From Vibrio sp. Y2-5 (GTDB lineage: Bacteria > Pseudomonadota > Gammaproteobacteria > Enterobacterales > Vibrionaceae): a stretch of 64,000 bases of DNA. Numbering within the stretch: the first letter of the stretch is position 1; each line of letters starts with the position of its first letter. The stretch spans positions 496,001 to 560,000 of the forward strand of contig NZ_JACVEG010000002.1 in NCBI RefSeq assembly GCF_014596725.1, read 5' to 3'. Both the position numbers and the translations under genes were made by a program. This document shows, piece after piece, positions 42,802 to 51,785 of the stretch. The notes under the pieces were generated by a model. The model was not told where the DNA came from. It saw nothing but the letters and a program-made list of their open reading frames with translations, and made no database searches.

Positions 42802-44571
42802 TTGAAACACGTTTCGATCGAACAATGGATGCCCGGTTTTAATCAACTGAAACAGTATGACCGCTCATGGTTTAAAGATGACCTTCGAGCCGCGTTATCT
42901 GTGGTGGCTGTCGCTTTGCCAGTTGCTATTGCTTATGCGCAGTTAACCGGAGTGTCTGCGATCGTTGGTCTTTATTCGTGTGTGCTTCCCATGCTGGTGT
43001 ATGCCTTGTTCGGTACTTCTCGTCAGTTAATCATTGGCCCTGATGCTGCAACTTGTGCGGTTATTGCTGCCGTGGTCACTCCATTGGCTGCTGGTGACCC
43101 CACCAAACATTGGCAGTTAGTTATGACCATGACTGCGATGACGGGTATTTGGTGTATTTTGGCGAGCCGTTTCAAGCTTGGTGTTTTGGCTGATTTCTTA
43201 TCACGACCAATTTTACTTGGGCTGTTAAACGGTGTGGCGCTAACTATTATCGTCGGTCAATTTGCGAAAATATTCGGTTTTAAGTTCGAACAGAGTTACC
43301 TTTTGGAACGATTGTATGAAGCCCCTTCTTTATTGCTGAGTGTTCATTGGCAAACCATGATGATCAGTGCCACTACGGTGGTTGTTTATCTGGCGTCAAA
43401 ACGTTTCAGACCCCAGTGGCCAGCAGCGATGTTTGCCATATTCATTACCGGTGTAATGGTTTGGCTAATGAAGTTAGACGCTGTGGGTGTCCAAGTGGTG
43501 GGGGCGATTCAGGGTGGATTACCAGCATTTCAGGCTCCGACATTTGATATTGGGGTTTCCCGTGAACTTGTCGTGCCAGCGCTCAACTTAGCGGTAGTGA
43601 GCTTTGTGAGTATGATGTTGACCGCGCGTAGCTTCGCAGCGAAAAACGGTTATGACATTGACGCGGATAAAGAGTTTCAAGCCTTGGGGCTTGCGAATCT
43701 GGCGTCCGCATTTTCGCAAGGCTTTGCTATTAGTGGCGCAGATTCTCGTACTGCGGTGAATGACGCGAACGGTGGGAAATCACAACTGGTTTCCGTGATT
43801 GCAGCTGCGGTGATTGGCGCAATAGCGATATTTGCTTATCAGCCATTACAATACATTCCGATTGCGGCATTGGGTGTTGTGTTGATTATTGCGTCGATGT
43901 CTCTGCTGGATTTAAAAGGGGTTTGGCAACTTCGCAAACGCAATAAAGATGCGTTTTTTCTTGCTTCTATTACGCTGGTGTCAGTGCTGGTTATTGGTGT
44001 TATTCCAGGTATCACTTTGGCGGTATTGTTGGGTTTGTTCCAGTTCCTGCGCGTGGTCATGCGCCCAAGAGACCAAGTGTTAGGTTTGGATAAAAAAGGT
44101 ACGGTACGTTCGATTGATCCATCAGGCAAAGCGACGGCGATTCCGGGTTTAATCATTTATCGTTTTAATTCTCCGCTAACTTACTTCAACGCACCTTACT
44201 TTAAGCGTCGTCTATTGGAGCTTTCTGAAGTGAGTGGTAGTGATGTTGTGTGTATCGTGGTTGATGCTGTATCCAGTTTTACCCATTTAGATCTGAGTGT
44301 GATGGCGATGCTTGGGGATGTTCAGTCGATTCTTAAGAAACGAGGCATACGTTTAGTGATTGCAGGACGAAAACGCAGTTTACGCAAATGGTGTGACCTA
44401 ACTGGAGTACCTGTCGGCGATGGTGGGGTAGTGCTTCGTGCCGATCTCTATTTAGCAATTAAACTCAGCGGTTGTTATCAAGAAGCGTTTCTGGGAGGTC
44501 AAGTGCCCCCAGTGCAGAAAGAGAACGATCCAAACGAGAACACCACGAAAGCAACTCCCGAAGTGGCTTAA
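42802..44571 (+). CDS. SulP-family anion transporter with STAS domain, tandem copy 2
   Basis: A 589-residue paralogue of the gene before it, highly similar along its whole length (for example the shared run AAKNGY[DE]IDADKEFQALGL). It starts at TTG with AAGGA upstream, giving MKHVSIEQWMPGFNQLKQYDRSW. Membrane domain about 30-430; STAS domain after that (CIVVDAVSSFTHLDLSVMAM). The tandem arrangement with conserved TTG starts and lengths shows a duplication within the lineage. The divergence between copies is spread out rather than local, so gene conversion is not obvious. Substrate unknown. Confidence 0.88.
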   Translation: MKHVSIEQWMPGFNQLKQYDRSWFKDDLRAALSVVAVALPVAIAYAQLTGVSAIVGLYSCVLPMLVYALFGTSRQLIIGPDAATCAVIAAVVTPLAAGDPTKHWQLVMTMTAMTGIWCILASRFKLGVLADFLSRPILLGLLNGVALTIIVGQFAKIFGFKFEQSYLLERLYEAPSLLLSVHWQTMMISATTVVVYLASKRFRPQWPAAMFAIFITGVMVWLMKLDAVGVQVVGAIQGGLPAFQAPTFDIGVSRELVVPALNLAVVSFVSMMLTARSFAAKNGYDIDADKEFQALGLANLASAFSQGFAISGADSRTAVNDANGGKSQLVSVIAAAVIGAIAIFAYQPLQYIPIAALGVVLIIASMSLLDLKGVWQLRKRNKDAFFLASITLVSVLVIGVIPGITLAVLLGLFQFLRVVMRPRDQVLGLDKKGTVRSIDPSGKATAIPGLIIYRFNSPLTYFNAPYFKRRLLELSEVSGSDVVCIVVDAVSSFTHLDLSVMAMLGDVQSILKKRGIRLVIAGRKRSLRKWCDLTGVPVGDGGVVLRADLYLAIKLSGCYQEAFLGGQVPPVQKENDPNENTTKATPEVA

Positions 44572-44581
44572 CGCATAAATT

Positions 44582-44612
44582 AAAAAAAGAGCCTGTTAAT
44601 ACAGGCTCTTAC
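44582..44612 (-). terminator. Terminator of curA (bidirectional)
   Basis: Arms AAGAGCCTGT (44587-44596) and ACAGGCTCTT (44601-44610); read leftward it is followed by a T-run, ending the curA transcript and possibly the converging SulP transcript. Confidence 0.88.
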
Positions 44613-44628
44613 AGTATGTGTAATGCGA

Positions 44629-45663
44629 TTAAAGCGGTTTAGCGACTTCAATCACTACTTTGCCGAAGTTCTTACCTTCAAGCAGACCAATCAGTTGTTC
44701 TGGTGCGTTTTCTAAACCAACTTCAACTTGTTCACGGTATTTGATCTTACCTTCCGCTACCCATTGGTTCATGTCTTTAGCAAATTCGCCGTAACGATGA
44801 CCGTAGTCGTCAAAGATAATGAAGCCCTGAATTCTTATGCGTTTAGTCAGGATCAGACCTGTAAGTTGAGACAAACGGTCTGGGCCTTCAGGCAGTGAAG
44901 TTGAGTTGTATTGAGCAATCAAACCACATACTGGAATACGTGCTTTGCTGTTCAACAGTGGCATTACAGCGTCGAATACTTTGCCGCCTACGTTTTCGTA
45001 GTACACGTCAATACCTTGTGGACAAGCGGCCGCAAGCTGCTCTGCAAAATCTTCTGCTTTATGGTCGATACAAGCGTCCATACCCAGTACTTCTACTGCA
45101 TAACGACATTTCTCTTCACCACCTGCGATACCAACAACGCGGCAGCCTTTGATTTTACCAATCTGACCAACCGTTGAACCTACTGGACCTGTTGCAGAAG
45201 CGACAACAATTGTTTCACCAGCTTGTGGTGCGCCAATATCTAAAAGACCCATGTACGCAGTAAAGCCCGGCATACCAAGAACACCTAATGCCCATGAAGG
45301 ATTTGTTGGGTTCGCACCTAGTTTCAATAGGCCAGCACCATCGGATAGTGAGTATTTCTGCCAACCTGTTGCGTATGAAAGAACCCATTCACCAACTTGG
45401 AAATCAGGGTTGTTTGATTCTTCAATTTGACACACAGTGCCACCAATCATTACGTCATTGATGGCTAGAGGTTCAGCATAAGATTCCGCATCACTCATAC
45501 GGCCACGCATGTATGGGTCGAGTGATAAGTAGATAGTGCGCAGTAAAACTTCGCCTTCTTTTGGTTCTGGTTTAGCTACGGTTTCTAAGCGAAAGTTTTC
45601 TGCTGTTGGCGCGCCTACAGGGCGTGACGCCAACACGATACGTTGGTTTGTTGAGTCAGTCAT
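44629..45663 (-). CDS. curA: NADPH-dependent enone/quinone reductase (CurA/YncB-like)
   Basis: A 344-residue zinc-independent medium-chain reductase of the leukotriene B4 dehydrogenase / CurA group. Start MTDSTNQRIVLASRPVGAPT at 45663, preceded by AAGGAAAG; the open frame reaches 45804 but that part is untranslated. Motifs: LSLDPYMRGRM, GVLGMPGFTAYMGLLDIG and VASATGPVGSTVGQIGK (nucleotide binding), then VDVYYENVGG-like YYENVGGKVFDAVM. It reduces alpha,beta-unsaturated carbonyls or curcumin-type enones. It is controlled with the upstream NemR-like gene through matching operators. Confidence 0.9.
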   Translation of the reverse strand: MTDSTNQRIVLASRPVGAPTAENFRLETVAKPEPKEGEVLLRTIYLSLDPYMRGRMSDAESYAEPLAINDVMIGGTVCQIEESNNPDFQVGEWVLSYATGWQKYSLSDGAGLLKLGANPTNPSWALGVLGMPGFTAYMGLLDIGAPQAGETIVVASATGPVGSTVGQIGKIKGCRVVGIAGGEEKCRYAVEVLGMDACIDHKAEDFAEQLAAACPQGIDVYYENVGGKVFDAVMPLLNSKARIPVCGLIAQYNSTSLPEGPDRLSQLTGLILTKRIRIQGFIIFDDYGHRYGEFAKDMNQWVAEGKIKYREQVEVGLENAPEQLIGLLEGKNFGKVVIEVAKPL

Positions 45664-45692
45664 TGAACTTTCCTTTTGTATTTTTAAATAAT

Positions 45693-45707
45693 TAGACCAG
45701 TCGTCTA
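45693..45707. promoter_or_regulatory. NemR-type operator in front of curA
   Basis: TAGACCAGTCGTCTA: perfect five-base ends TAGAC/GTCTA. It is nearly identical to the copy at 46406-46420, one base apart over the 19-base context ATTAGACC[AG]GTCGTCTAGT, and lies 30 bases before the curA start. Confidence 0.8.
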
Positions 45708-45787
45708 GTGTTCGTTTCAAAAAAACCGCTACGGAAATAGCGGATGAATCTGTTAAATCGGCACAGGTTTGCGTTTGTCGATATCGC

Positions 45788-46384
45788 TTAGTTGAGCTGT
45801 TCACCTTTTAAAATTTGTTCGGTTACTTTCAGCGCCTGAGCTAAGCTAGCGTCATCGAGGCGAATTTTATTTATCAAGCTCGCACCAATCCAAAGGTTAT
45901 AAAGCAACTCTGATGTTTGGCGGCTATCTTTGACGTTTAATTCGCCTGACTGAATACCTTTTTCAATGTGTTCAGCCACGGTAATGATTACTCGGTCTGT
46001 GCCTTTGTGTAGCGCTAAGCGCATCGGCTCAGATAAATCAGAGACTTCACCTGCGAGTTTCACCACTAAGCATTTACCAGTTTGGCACGCACTGCTGTTT
46101 TGTTCCATCCAGTAACGCCAATATTGCATGAGCTTTTCATATTCACTCATATCACTCTTAGCAAACAGGTTTTCAAGCTTCTGCTGGTAGTGATTGAAGT
46201 AATCTTGCAGCAGCGCTTCTCCAAATTGTTCTTTGGATTTGAAGTAGTGATAGAAAGAACCTTTCGGTACTTCAGCATTTTTCAATAGTTCAGACAGGCC
46301 AACACCGGTAAAGCCTTTACTGGCAACCAGTTTATAGCCAATGTCTAAAATATGTTGTTTTGTGTCGTTTGATTTTTCGTTCAT
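45788..46384 (-). CDS. nemR: NemR-like TetR-family redox regulator
   Basis: A 198-residue TetR-family repressor. The DNA-binding domain is HILDIGYKLVASKGFTGVGL ... VPKGSFYHYFKSKEQFG (11-54). The ligand domain contains GKCLVVKLAGEVSDLSEPMR, matching the NemR signature; Cys105 aligns with Cys106 of E. coli NemR, the sensor of reactive chlorine and electrophiles, and a second Cys100 is nearby. The ATG at 46384 is preferred over a TTG at 46393. It sits upstream of curA, and an identical-type operator precedes each gene, so it is probably autoregulated. Confidence 0.85.
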   Translation of the reverse strand: MNEKSNDTKQHILDIGYKLVASKGFTGVGLSELLKNAEVPKGSFYHYFKSKEQFGEALLQDYFNHYQQKLENLFAKSDMSEYEKLMQYWRYWMEQNSSACQTGKCLVVKLAGEVSDLSEPMRLALHKGTDRVIITVAEHIEKGIQSGELNVKDSRQTSELLYNLWIGASLINKIRLDDASLAQALKVTEQILKGEQLN

Positions 46385-46405
46385 GCGAGTCAATATAATT
46401 TAAAT

Positions 46406-46420
46406 TAGACCGGTCGTCTA
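46406..46420. promoter_or_regulatory. NemR-type operator in front of nemR
   Basis: TAGACCGGTCGTCTA, 22 bases upstream of the nemR start, nearly identical to the curA operator. The E. coli NemR box also begins TAGACC. Confidence 0.8.
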
Positions 46421-46481
46421 GTAATTTTTTAAAAGGAACCTCAAAGTACAAATTGCGTTTCTTTGCTCAATAAATTTGAAC

Positions 46482-48164
46482 TCAAAAATCAGGTTCGACT
46501 TGGAAGTGCATACGCTCTTTTGTGTAAGGATGATCAAAGCTCAGACTTTCTGCATGCAGATGAAGGCGCTTATCTTTTTGCCCGTATAGGTCATCACCGA
46601 CAATCGCCATATTCAAGCCGTCGGCGTGGGCACAATGCACGCGAAGCTGGTGTGTTCGCCCAGTTTTCGGATACAAATAAACTCGGCTCTTGCCTTCATT
46701 GCTGCTGATTTTTTGCCAAAATGTTTCGGCTGGTTTGCCATGTTCGTAGCAAACCATTTGGCGAGGTCGGTCATCTAAATCACCACGTAGAGGAAGCGTT
46801 ATTTCACCTGAGTCAGCCGTCAGCTCGCCGCTCAATAGCGCTACGTAGCGTTTCTCAACGCCGCGAGTAATAAACTGCTTTTGCAAACTTTTGTTCGCGC
46901 GGCGAGTGAGTGCAAACACTAATATTCCAGATGTCGACATATCTAATCGATGCAGAACAAAAGGGCCTTCTACATCGATAAACATTGCCTCTAAGCGTGT
47001 GAGAACTGAGTCTTTGATATTTACACCGGGTACAGACAAAAACTCAGCGGGCTTGTTGACGACGACAATTGCTTCATCTTGATAGAGGATCTCTATCTCT
47101 TTGCCGTCAGCGGGGTTTTCAAGCAATGGATTGTCATCCAGAGCAATACCATCAAGCATGTGACCCAATATCGGATGGCACTTGTTATTACATGCTGGAT
47201 AGTATTTCTTATGCTGGCGGATTTCAGATTTTGGTGAACGCCCCCACCAGAATTCAGCCAATGCAACCGGTTTTAATTGGTGCGCAAAAGCGTATTGCAA
47301 CAATTTAGGGGCAGCACATTCTCCGGAACCGGCTGGTGGAATAGGATTTGCTGTGCCTTCAAAGATGTCGACCAGCGATTTTTCATCACCCTGCTGATTT
47401 AAAAACTGATACTGCGAGAACAGCTTTTTCTGCAAAGCAGCAGAAAGTTGCTTACGTTTTTCTTTGAGTTCATCAAGCTGACTTTGGTGCTGATCAAGTT
47501 CCGATTGAAGCAGAGCTAGCTCGTTATCCCATTTTTGCTTGAGATGCTTGAGCTGATTCTTTTCCGTCACACTCTGCTGAGCAAGTTGTTCAAAAAGCTT
47601 ATCTATCTCATCGCTAGACATGTTTTCAGGAGGTATTTGACGCAACAATTTACGTTGCTTGCGTCCCTCTATCATCACTTGACGATGGGATTCAATTTCT
47701 TGTTCTGCTTGCTTTGAACAAGTTTGAATGGCCTCGGTTAATTGTGCAGAGATTGGTGAGTTATTCAATTCTCGAACTTGGCGGTTAATTTCTGCTATTT
47801 GATTGGCTTCCAAACGGAAGAAGGTTTCGTCTTCAAAACGATCAAATACTGGCGGCACGAAGTGAGGTTGCTGTAGCTTTTCAGCCAACAAACCGGAAAA
47901 GGCGGAGAGGTAGCCGAGTTCGCCTTTTGGAGTTTGTACCACTAACACGCCAAACATTTTGCCGTGAGAGTCGGTTTCATTTTCAGTGAGTCCGAAAGGG
48001 TGTGTCCAATCGGTCTGAGTTGCAATATGTTGTTGTAGTTCTTTGGCGGCGATTTCGCTCAGTGGATGAGGCTCGTAGCAAAACGGGAAAGTAAAACGCT
48101 CCGGTAGTGTGTATCCAGAAATGTCTGTCTGAAATGGAGTAAAACAGTGATCGGAGTGCTTCAT
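46482..48164 (-). CDS. RluA-family RNA pseudouridine synthase with long N-terminal extension
   Basis: A 560-residue protein, much longer than RluA (219). Residues 1-340 form an extension with a conserved N-terminal block and a long coiled coil (about 160-250, rich in Gln, Glu and Lys). Residues 345-560 are the catalytic domain with the motif VLHRLDMSTSGI (catalytic Asp) and the closing TGRTHQLRVHCAHADG. Family members of this size are common in vibrios; the target uridine (rRNA or tRNA) is unknown. The extension has a cysteine-bearing ACNNKC motif near residue 325. Confidence 0.87.
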   Translation of the reverse strand: MKHSDHCFTPFQTDISGYTLPERFTFPFCYEPHPLSEIAAKELQQHIATQTDWTHPFGLTENETDSHGKMFGVLVVQTPKGELGYLSAFSGLLAEKLQQPHFVPPVFDRFEDETFFRLEANQIAEINRQVRELNNSPISAQLTEAIQTCSKQAEQEIESHRQVMIEGRKQRKLLRQIPPENMSSDEIDKLFEQLAQQSVTEKNQLKHLKQKWDNELALLQSELDQHQSQLDELKEKRKQLSAALQKKLFSQYQFLNQQGDEKSLVDIFEGTANPIPPAGSGECAAPKLLQYAFAHQLKPVALAEFWWGRSPKSEIRQHKKYYPACNNKCHPILGHMLDGIALDDNPLLENPADGKEIEILYQDEAIVVVNKPAEFLSVPGVNIKDSVLTRLEAMFIDVEGPFVLHRLDMSTSGILVFALTRRANKSLQKQFITRGVEKRYVALLSGELTADSGEITLPLRGDLDDRPRQMVCYEHGKPAETFWQKISSNEGKSRVYLYPKTGRTHQLRVHCAHADGLNMAIVGDDLYGQKDKRLHLHAESLSFDHPYTKERMHFQVEPDF

Positions 48165-48243
48165 AACGCTGGAACCTCGGTAGGTAACCCTAAATATCAG
48201 CGCGGAATTTTACTGGGCGCAGAGGGAAAAGCCATCATTTTGT

Positions 48244-49092
48244 TTACCCATTTGTTTGTTTACCCATAATCACCAGAACGATGCCACCCAGAATAAGCGC
48301 ACTGACAAAGATCAGATGTAGCGTAAATGCTTCACCTACCAGCAAAGTTCCGCCCGCTATGGCAATCACTGGCACCGATAACTGAGCGACAGATGCCTGC
48401 AATATCGACAAATGGGCAATGACTCTATACCACAAAATGTAGCCAGCAGCGGAGGCAATACTGCCGGAAATTAAAGCGAGAATGATGCCTTTCGATGAAC
48501 TCGTTTCAATGTTAACCAACCACGGAGTGGCTACCAGACAAAGTATCCCCGCAACCCAAAAGCCTTGCGAGATGGCAGAAATAGGATTGCCACTGTTGCG
48601 ACCAACTAGGGTAAAGATAGCCCATGCTAACCCCGAAAGAATCATCAAGAGAGCGGAGAGAATATCGGGTCTGGTGACACTGGGCGCCATTAGATAAACA
48701 AAACCGGATATAGAAACAACTAAACCCACAAGTTCTAATGCGTTGATTTTATTCCCTTGGAAGAAGTGTGCAGCAAGTAAACTAAGTTGCACTGTACCAA
48801 AAAGCAGCAGTGCACCTGTTCCAGTAGAGAGCTTTAAGTAGGCAATAGAAAAAGATAACGCATAAGTAAACAGAGCTAATCCCGCTTTAAGGGCAAACAT
48901 CGGCTGGTAGCTTCTCTCGTTTTTTTTCACCATCATACTGTGTAACACGATCAAGGTGACCGCGCCTGAAACAAGCCGAAGGTAAGTAAAGGTGGTGGCG
49001 TCAATGGTTTGGTCTTGCAATGCTAGACGGCACAAAATGGAGTTCGCTGCAAAAGCCAACATGGTAATGACAGTTAAGAAGATAGGTGACAC
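48244..49092 (-). CDS. EamA/DMT-family permease
   Basis: Inner-membrane protein of 282 residues with ten hydrophobic segments in two EamA halves. GTG start at 49092 (MSPIFLTVITMLAF) with AAGG nine bases upstream. Family marks: NSILCRLALQ, TGTGALLLFGTVQLSLL and GYILWYRVIAHLSILQASVAQL, the usual EamA C-terminal repeat. Substrate unknown. Divergent from the CDF exporter gene. Confidence 0.85.
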   Translation of the reverse strand: MSPIFLTVITMLAFAANSILCRLALQDQTIDATTFTYLRLVSGAVTLIVLHSMMVKKNERSYQPMFALKAGLALFTYALSFSIAYLKLSTGTGALLLFGTVQLSLLAAHFFQGNKINALELVGLVVSISGFVYLMAPSVTRPDILSALLMILSGLAWAIFTLVGRNSGNPISAISQGFWVAGILCLVATPWLVNIETSSSKGIILALISGSIASAAGYILWYRVIAHLSILQASVAQLSVPVIAIAGGTLLVGEAFTLHLIFVSALILGGIVLVIMGKQTNG

Positions 49093-49218
49093 GATGAAAA
49101 ACCTTATTGTTATGTTATGGATAATTTAAGGTTAAATACATGTATACAACAATCTTTAATTTACTTTGATGATCAAACTAACTACACTTTAGAAAATTTG
49201 ATTATCAAAGTATTTGTT

Positions 49219-50115
49219 ATGCAAACTCCAAGTTGTCCCCAAACGCAGACGTTTTCTTACACGAATAAGAAAGGCGAAAAGCGTACGCTTTATGTTTTAT
49301 TGCTGACGGTTGTTACCATGGCTGTCGAGATTACCGCAGGTAGTTTTTACGGTTCTATGGCGCTGCTCGCGGATGGTTGGCATATGGGCACACACGCCGC
49401 TGCATTTTGTATAACGCTATTCACGTATCGTTATGCTCGTAAGCATGAGAAAACCCGAGCATATACATTTGGTACCGGTAAAGTGGGCGTTTTGGGCGGA
49501 TACACAAGTGCAATCGGCTTAGGCTTAGTGGCGTTGGTAATGGCTGGCGAATCCATTCATCGCTTGTTTAATCCGCTCAGTATTCAATTTAATGAAGCGA
49601 TTGTGGTTGCCGTTATTGGCCTTGTAGTCAACGTTGCCAGTATGTTTTTATTGCACGACCATCACGACCATCACGACCATCACGACCATGCCCATAACCA
49701 TGACCACAACCTTACTGCGGCTTACATGCATGTGCTGGCCGATGCATTAACATCGTTATTGGCTATCGCGGCTTTGATTGTTGGCAAATACTTAGGGTGG
49801 GTGTGGTTAGACCCAATTATGGGTGTTGTCGGCGCACTTGTGATTACTAAGTGGGCGGTAGGTTTAATGAAGCAAACCGCGCCTATTTTGCTTGATGCTA
49901 ATATCAGCCATGACTATGAAAAGAAAGTGCTAACCAAACTTACCGAAGCGGGCGCAAAAGTGAATGATATTCACGTTTGGAAAGTGAGTGCGAATCACTA
50001 TTCTGCGGTGATAAGAATGTCGGCTGATTCGAACAAAGATGCCCTCTATTTTAGACAGGTATTGAAAGAGTTTGATAGACTCCACCACCTTACGCTAGAA
50101 GTAAATCCGCTTTAA
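49219..50115 (+). CDS. CDF-family metal exporter (DmeF-like) with His-rich loop
   Basis: A 298-residue inner-membrane cation diffusion facilitator with six helices. Metal sites: ALLADGWHMGTHA (Asp and two His, helix II) and HVLADALTSLLA (His-Asp, helix V). Between helices IV and V a loop reads HDHHDHHDHHDHAHNHDH, encoded by four 9-bp repeats. The HMxTH motif points to the DmeF/cobalt-nickel-zinc branch. A C-terminal cytosolic domain follows (about 215-298). The open frame starts at 49117; the ATG at 49219 leaves a normal-length N-terminus. A MarR regulator follows at 12 bp. Confidence 0.87.
   Translation: MQTPSCPQTQTFSYTNKKGEKRTLYVLLLTVVTMAVEITAGSFYGSMALLADGWHMGTHAAAFCITLFTYRYARKHEKTRAYTFGTGKVGVLGGYTSAIGLGLVALVMAGESIHRLFNPLSIQFNEAIVVAVIGLVVNVASMFLLHDHHDHHDHHDHAHNHDHNLTAAYMHVLADALTSLLAIAALIVGKYLGWVWLDPIMGVVGALVITKWAVGLMKQTAPILLDANISHDYEKKVLTKLTEAGAKVNDIHVWKVSANHYSAVIRMSADSNKDALYFRQVLKEFDRLHHLTLEVNPL
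49654..49689 (+). repeat. Four tandem 9-bp repeats CACGACCAT
   Basis: Exact copies at 49654, 49663, 49672 and 49681, each adding His-Asp-His to the metal loop of the CDF exporter. Copy-number changes would keep the reading frame. Confidence 0.9.
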
Positions 50116-50127
50116 AGGCCATGACAT

Positions 50128-50544
50128 ATGCACCAGTTAACCGAGCTAAACAATCTGATTACTGAGTTCTACGACAAGATGTCTTCTTGGGAGATGTCCG
50201 TTGTTAAAGAAACAGGGTATTCATTGGCTCAAATACACACCCTCGAGGTGTTAGGTTCTCATGGTGCAATGCGAATGAAAGAGCTGGCTAATCGACTCAG
50301 CATTACAACCGGAACCTTAACCGTTCAGGTGGAAAAGTTAGTTCAGGCAGGGTTGATAGAACGTCAATCTATAGAAGGTGATCGACGTTCTGTTCAGGTT
50401 GCTCTTACCGAAGAAGGAACAAAGGTATTTCAACAACACAATACCTTGCATATGTCACTTACAGAAGAACTCACTCGTCGTTTTAGTGCTGAGCAACAAA
50501 AGAATCTCGCTCAGATGCTGACGTTAATCAATCAAGAGTTCTAG
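50128..50544 (+). CDS. MarR-family transcriptional regulator
   Basis: A 138-residue winged-helix regulator with the MarR core: YSLAQIHTLEVLGSHGAMRMKELANRLSITTGTLTVQVEKLVQAGLIER and the wing GDRRSVQVALTEEG. It follows the CDF exporter gene by 12 bp and is probably co-transcribed; it may sense the exported metal or a related stress. His/Cys residues are few (one His-rich cluster, QQHNTLHMS), so a metal-sensing role is only a suggestion. Confidence 0.88.
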   Translation: MHQLTELNNLITEFYDKMSSWEMSVVKETGYSLAQIHTLEVLGSHGAMRMKELANRLSITTGTLTVQVEKLVQAGLIERQSIEGDRRSVQVALTEEGTKVFQQHNTLHMSLTEELTRRFSAEQQKNLAQMLTLINQEF

Positions 50545-50563
50545 CTAATTCTATAGCTTTGAG

Positions 50564-51148
50564 CTAGAGCATTGGGACTACGGAAAGTAACAGTAGCCCT
50601 CCCATCGCCCCATTAAACCAGCGGACATAACTCGGATGATGCATCCATTGGCTAAGCTGTTTGCCTGCTGCTGTCCAGACACTGACCGAAGGCACATTCA
50701 CCATCGCAAATACAATCGCAATGATGGCTAGACCCACCAAGCTCGTGGTGTCGTTGTAAACACTCACTGCAGTTAGCGCCATTGACCAGCCTTTAGGATT
50801 CACCCACTGAAACATCACTGCAGAAACAAAGGTCATAGGTTTATAGTTTGTGCTGTTGTTGCTGGGCTTACTTAGAACAATTTTAACGGCCAGATAAACT
50901 AAGTAGCTTAAACACAGCCAGTGCAGAACTTGTTGAATGATGGGGTATTGTTGGAATACACCAATTAAACCTATGCCAACCAGAATGATCATAAAGCTAA
51001 ATCCAAAGGTAACTCCGGCCATATGGGGTATGGTTTTTTTAAACCCTACGTTTGCACCAGATGTCATCAACATAATGTTGTTTGGACCAGGGGAAAACGT
51101 GGAGACAAATGCAAACATCACTAAAGGCCACCATTGATATAAATCCAT
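50564..51148 (-). CDS. LysE/RhtB-family amino-acid exporter
   Basis: A 194-residue inner-membrane protein with six hydrophobic segments. The LysE signature FVSTFSPGPNNIMLMTSGANVGFKKTIPHMAGVTFGF is near the start. The ATG at 51148 has GGAGAG upstream; an in-frame start at 51172 lacks one. Divergent from an Lrp/AsnC regulator, which is a common control arrangement for LysE exporters. Confidence 0.88.
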   Translation of the reverse strand: MDLYQWWPLVMFAFVSTFSPGPNNIMLMTSGANVGFKKTIPHMAGVTFGFSFMIILVGIGLIGVFQQYPIIQQVLHWLCLSYLVYLAVKIVLSKPSNNSTNYKPMTFVSAVMFQWVNPKGWSMALTAVSVYNDTTSLVGLAIIAIVFAMVNVPSVSVWTAAGKQLSQWMHHPSYVRWFNGAMGGLLLLSVVPML

Positions 51149-51258
51149 TTTCTCTCCTGCAATTGTTATCAAATGATGGAAAAATTGTAATTGGATGCGA
51201 ACGCAATTTTGTGCTTATATTTGTGCTAACTGAAATTTATAAGCAATAAAATTTAGCT

Positions 51259-51702
51259 ATGGATAGATTTGACGAAAGAATATTGTTTGAGCTTCAGGCT
51301 GATGGGCGAATCTCGAATGTAGAGCTGGCTGAAAGGGTGGGATTATCACCTTCGGCTACTTTAAGGCGAGTGCAGGAACTGGAGAGAACCAAAGTGATCA
51401 AAGGTTATCGCGCTGTATTGGACAAAAATCAGCTTGAAGTTGGGTTTATTGCGTATGTTTCGATTGGTTTAAATAGCCATACCAAGCAGTCACAACTCGC
51501 TTTTGAAGAGCATGTTCGCTTTGCCAAGGAAGTGGTGGAATGCCATAACATTACAGGCATGAATGAGTATTTGTTACGAGTAGAGACTAAGGATCTAAAT
51601 TCGTACAAGCGCTTTCACTCGAATGTATTGGGAGAAAGCCCGCAAGTGACGTCAATCTCGACCATGGTGGTAATGGATTCACCGAAAGATGAGCGGCAGT
51701 AA
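51259..51702 (+). CDS. Lrp/AsnC-family regulator
   Basis: A 147-residue feast/famine regulator. N-terminal HTH: LQADGRISNVELAERVGLSPSATLRRVQELE (about 10-40). C-terminal RAM domain (about 65-140) with GFIAYVSIGLNSHTKQ and the ligand-binding CHNITGMNEYLLRVETKDL. It is divergent from the LysE-type exporter, so it probably controls that exporter in response to an amino acid. Confidence 0.9.
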   Translation: MDRFDERILFELQADGRISNVELAERVGLSPSATLRRVQELERTKVIKGYRAVLDKNQLEVGFIAYVSIGLNSHTKQSQLAFEEHVRFAKEVVECHNITGMNEYLLRVETKDLNSYKRFHSNVLGESPQVTSISTMVVMDSPKDERQ

Positions 51703-51724
51703 AGATACAAAACTGCACGAATAC

Positions 51725-51761
51725 AAAAAAGGCGATGGACTGAATGACCATCGCCTTTTTT
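51725..51761. terminator. Bidirectional terminator
   Basis: Perfect fourteen-base arms from AAAAAAGGCGATGG (51725-51738) and CCATCGCCTTTTTT (51748-51761) between the converging Lrp and receptor genes. Confidence 0.92.
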
Positions 51762-51785
51762 ACTTAGCTAAGCATGATTGCCGTT

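Noticed and set aside
45664-45804. A longer start for curA at 45804
   Set aside because: It would place the NemR operator inside the coding region and overlap nemR; the ATG at 45663 has AAGGAAAG and the family start.
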